From assembly GCA_026393775.1 (NCBI GenBank), contig JAPKZM010000163.1, positions 1 through 13,528 on the forward strand: a stretch of DNA of 13,528 nt, read 5' to 3'. The position numbers were made by a program, and so were the translations under genes. The stretch comes from Candidatus Aminicenantota bacterium. Lineage in GTDB: Bacteria; Acidobacteriota; Aminicenantia; UBA2199. Below, in pieces: positions 13,177-13,528 of this stretch (positions are counted from its first letter, which is position 1; each line of letters begins with the position of its first letter). Under the pieces are notes generated by a model that saw only the letters and a program-made list of their open reading frames with translations, was not told where the DNA came from and did not search any database.

Positions 13177-13528
13177 TTAAGAATTCTTTTTCTCGCGGCC
13201 GAAAAACAGGATCACCCAGCCCGGGATCAGGATCAGCAGGTCGCGAGCAATCAACCAATAGATATTTTCGTAGTCGCCGGCTCCGGTGGAAAAACAGCCG
13301 CAGCTTATTTTCAAGCCGCGCAGGGCGCTGAGCCCCAGGGCGAGGATAAACAATAACAGCAAAGCCGTGAGCAGCATGGCGGCACTGCGCACGCAAATCC
13401 CCGAAACCAGGCATATGCCGGCGAGCAATTCCACCCAGGGCAGGATCAGGGCCGGCAGGGTTACCAGCGACATGGGCAGCAGCTTGTAGCTTTCGATGAC
13501 CCTGGAAAACTGCATTGGCTGGGCGATC
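13177..13528 (-). CDS. MauE/DoxX-like membrane protein, 3' part (runs off the window)
   Basis: About 117 residues are visible; the reading frame is open through the window edge, and the residues before the internal Met (IAQPMQFSRVIESYKLLP) look like family sequence, so the ATG at 13513-13515 is probably not the start. Three membrane helices can be seen (about residues 20-40, 44-66 and 88-106 counted from that Met). The CGCF motif (72-75) between the last two is typical of MauE/DoxX-type proteins thought to pass reducing power across the membrane, often with a thioredoxin-like partner. Such a partner might lie upstream, outside the window. It is convergent with pilT. Confidence 0.8.
   Translation of the reverse strand, partial: IAQPMQFSRVIESYKLLPMSLVTLPALILPWVELLAGICLVSGICVRSAAMLLTALLLLFILALGLSALRGLKISCGCFSTGAGDYENIYWLIARDLLILIPGWVILFFGREKKNS

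Overview
The window looks like chromosomal DNA of an uncultured, probably anaerobic, Gram-negative-type bacterium. It carries a type IV pilus retraction-type ATPase, a Rex-type NADH sensor, SmpB, and a long KAS III whose sequence resembles, from memory, Bacteroidota homologues. Core genes are GC-moderate to GC-rich, while the left 2.3 kb and most control regions are clearly AT-rich. The phylum cannot be fixed from this sequence; an Aminicenantes-like or Acidobacteriota-like host is only a guess. No rRNA, tRNA, CRISPR array or transposase gene was seen.

Left end (1-3000), accessory/defence-like. It begins with the 3' part of a type ISP restriction-modification gene whose reading frame has absorbed two palindromic inserts. 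A 63-aa charged ORF follows, then an SDH-family Clp-fold serine protease gene interrupted by one in-frame TAA. A convergent vapBC-type toxin-antitoxin pair closes the region.

Middle left (3000-6500), all on the minus strand. In transcription order there is a KAS III (FabH-like) enzyme, a membrane-anchored LytTR regulator without a receiver domain, and, after a 180-bp gap, an exported penicillin V acylase/choloylglycine hydrolase-type Ntn hydrolase. The gap holds a good promoter. Just upstream of its -35 lies a GGTCACAA direct repeat with a 20-bp period, the geometry expected of a LytTR site. This gives a testable model of an acyl-condensing enzyme, a membrane sensor/regulator and a secreted amidase as one circuit.

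Middle right (6500-9400), plus strand. A PadR repressor and a DUF2812 membrane protein sit behind a promoter covered by palindromes. They are followed by a PepP-type Xaa-Pro aminopeptidase and a 62-aa SAP-like protein with a four-cysteine tail.

Right end (9400-13528). A rex-corC-smpB operon has a clear promoter. A PilT-like ATPase follows, and then the 3' part of a minus-strand MauE/DoxX-like membrane protein that runs off the window.

Three copies of one REP-like hairpin family, defined by a GGGACA foot and a 2-nt bulge at the same place in the foot-proximal arm, are found at about 440-482, 6395-6496 and 13106-13160. The first lies inside the restriction-modification coding sequence.
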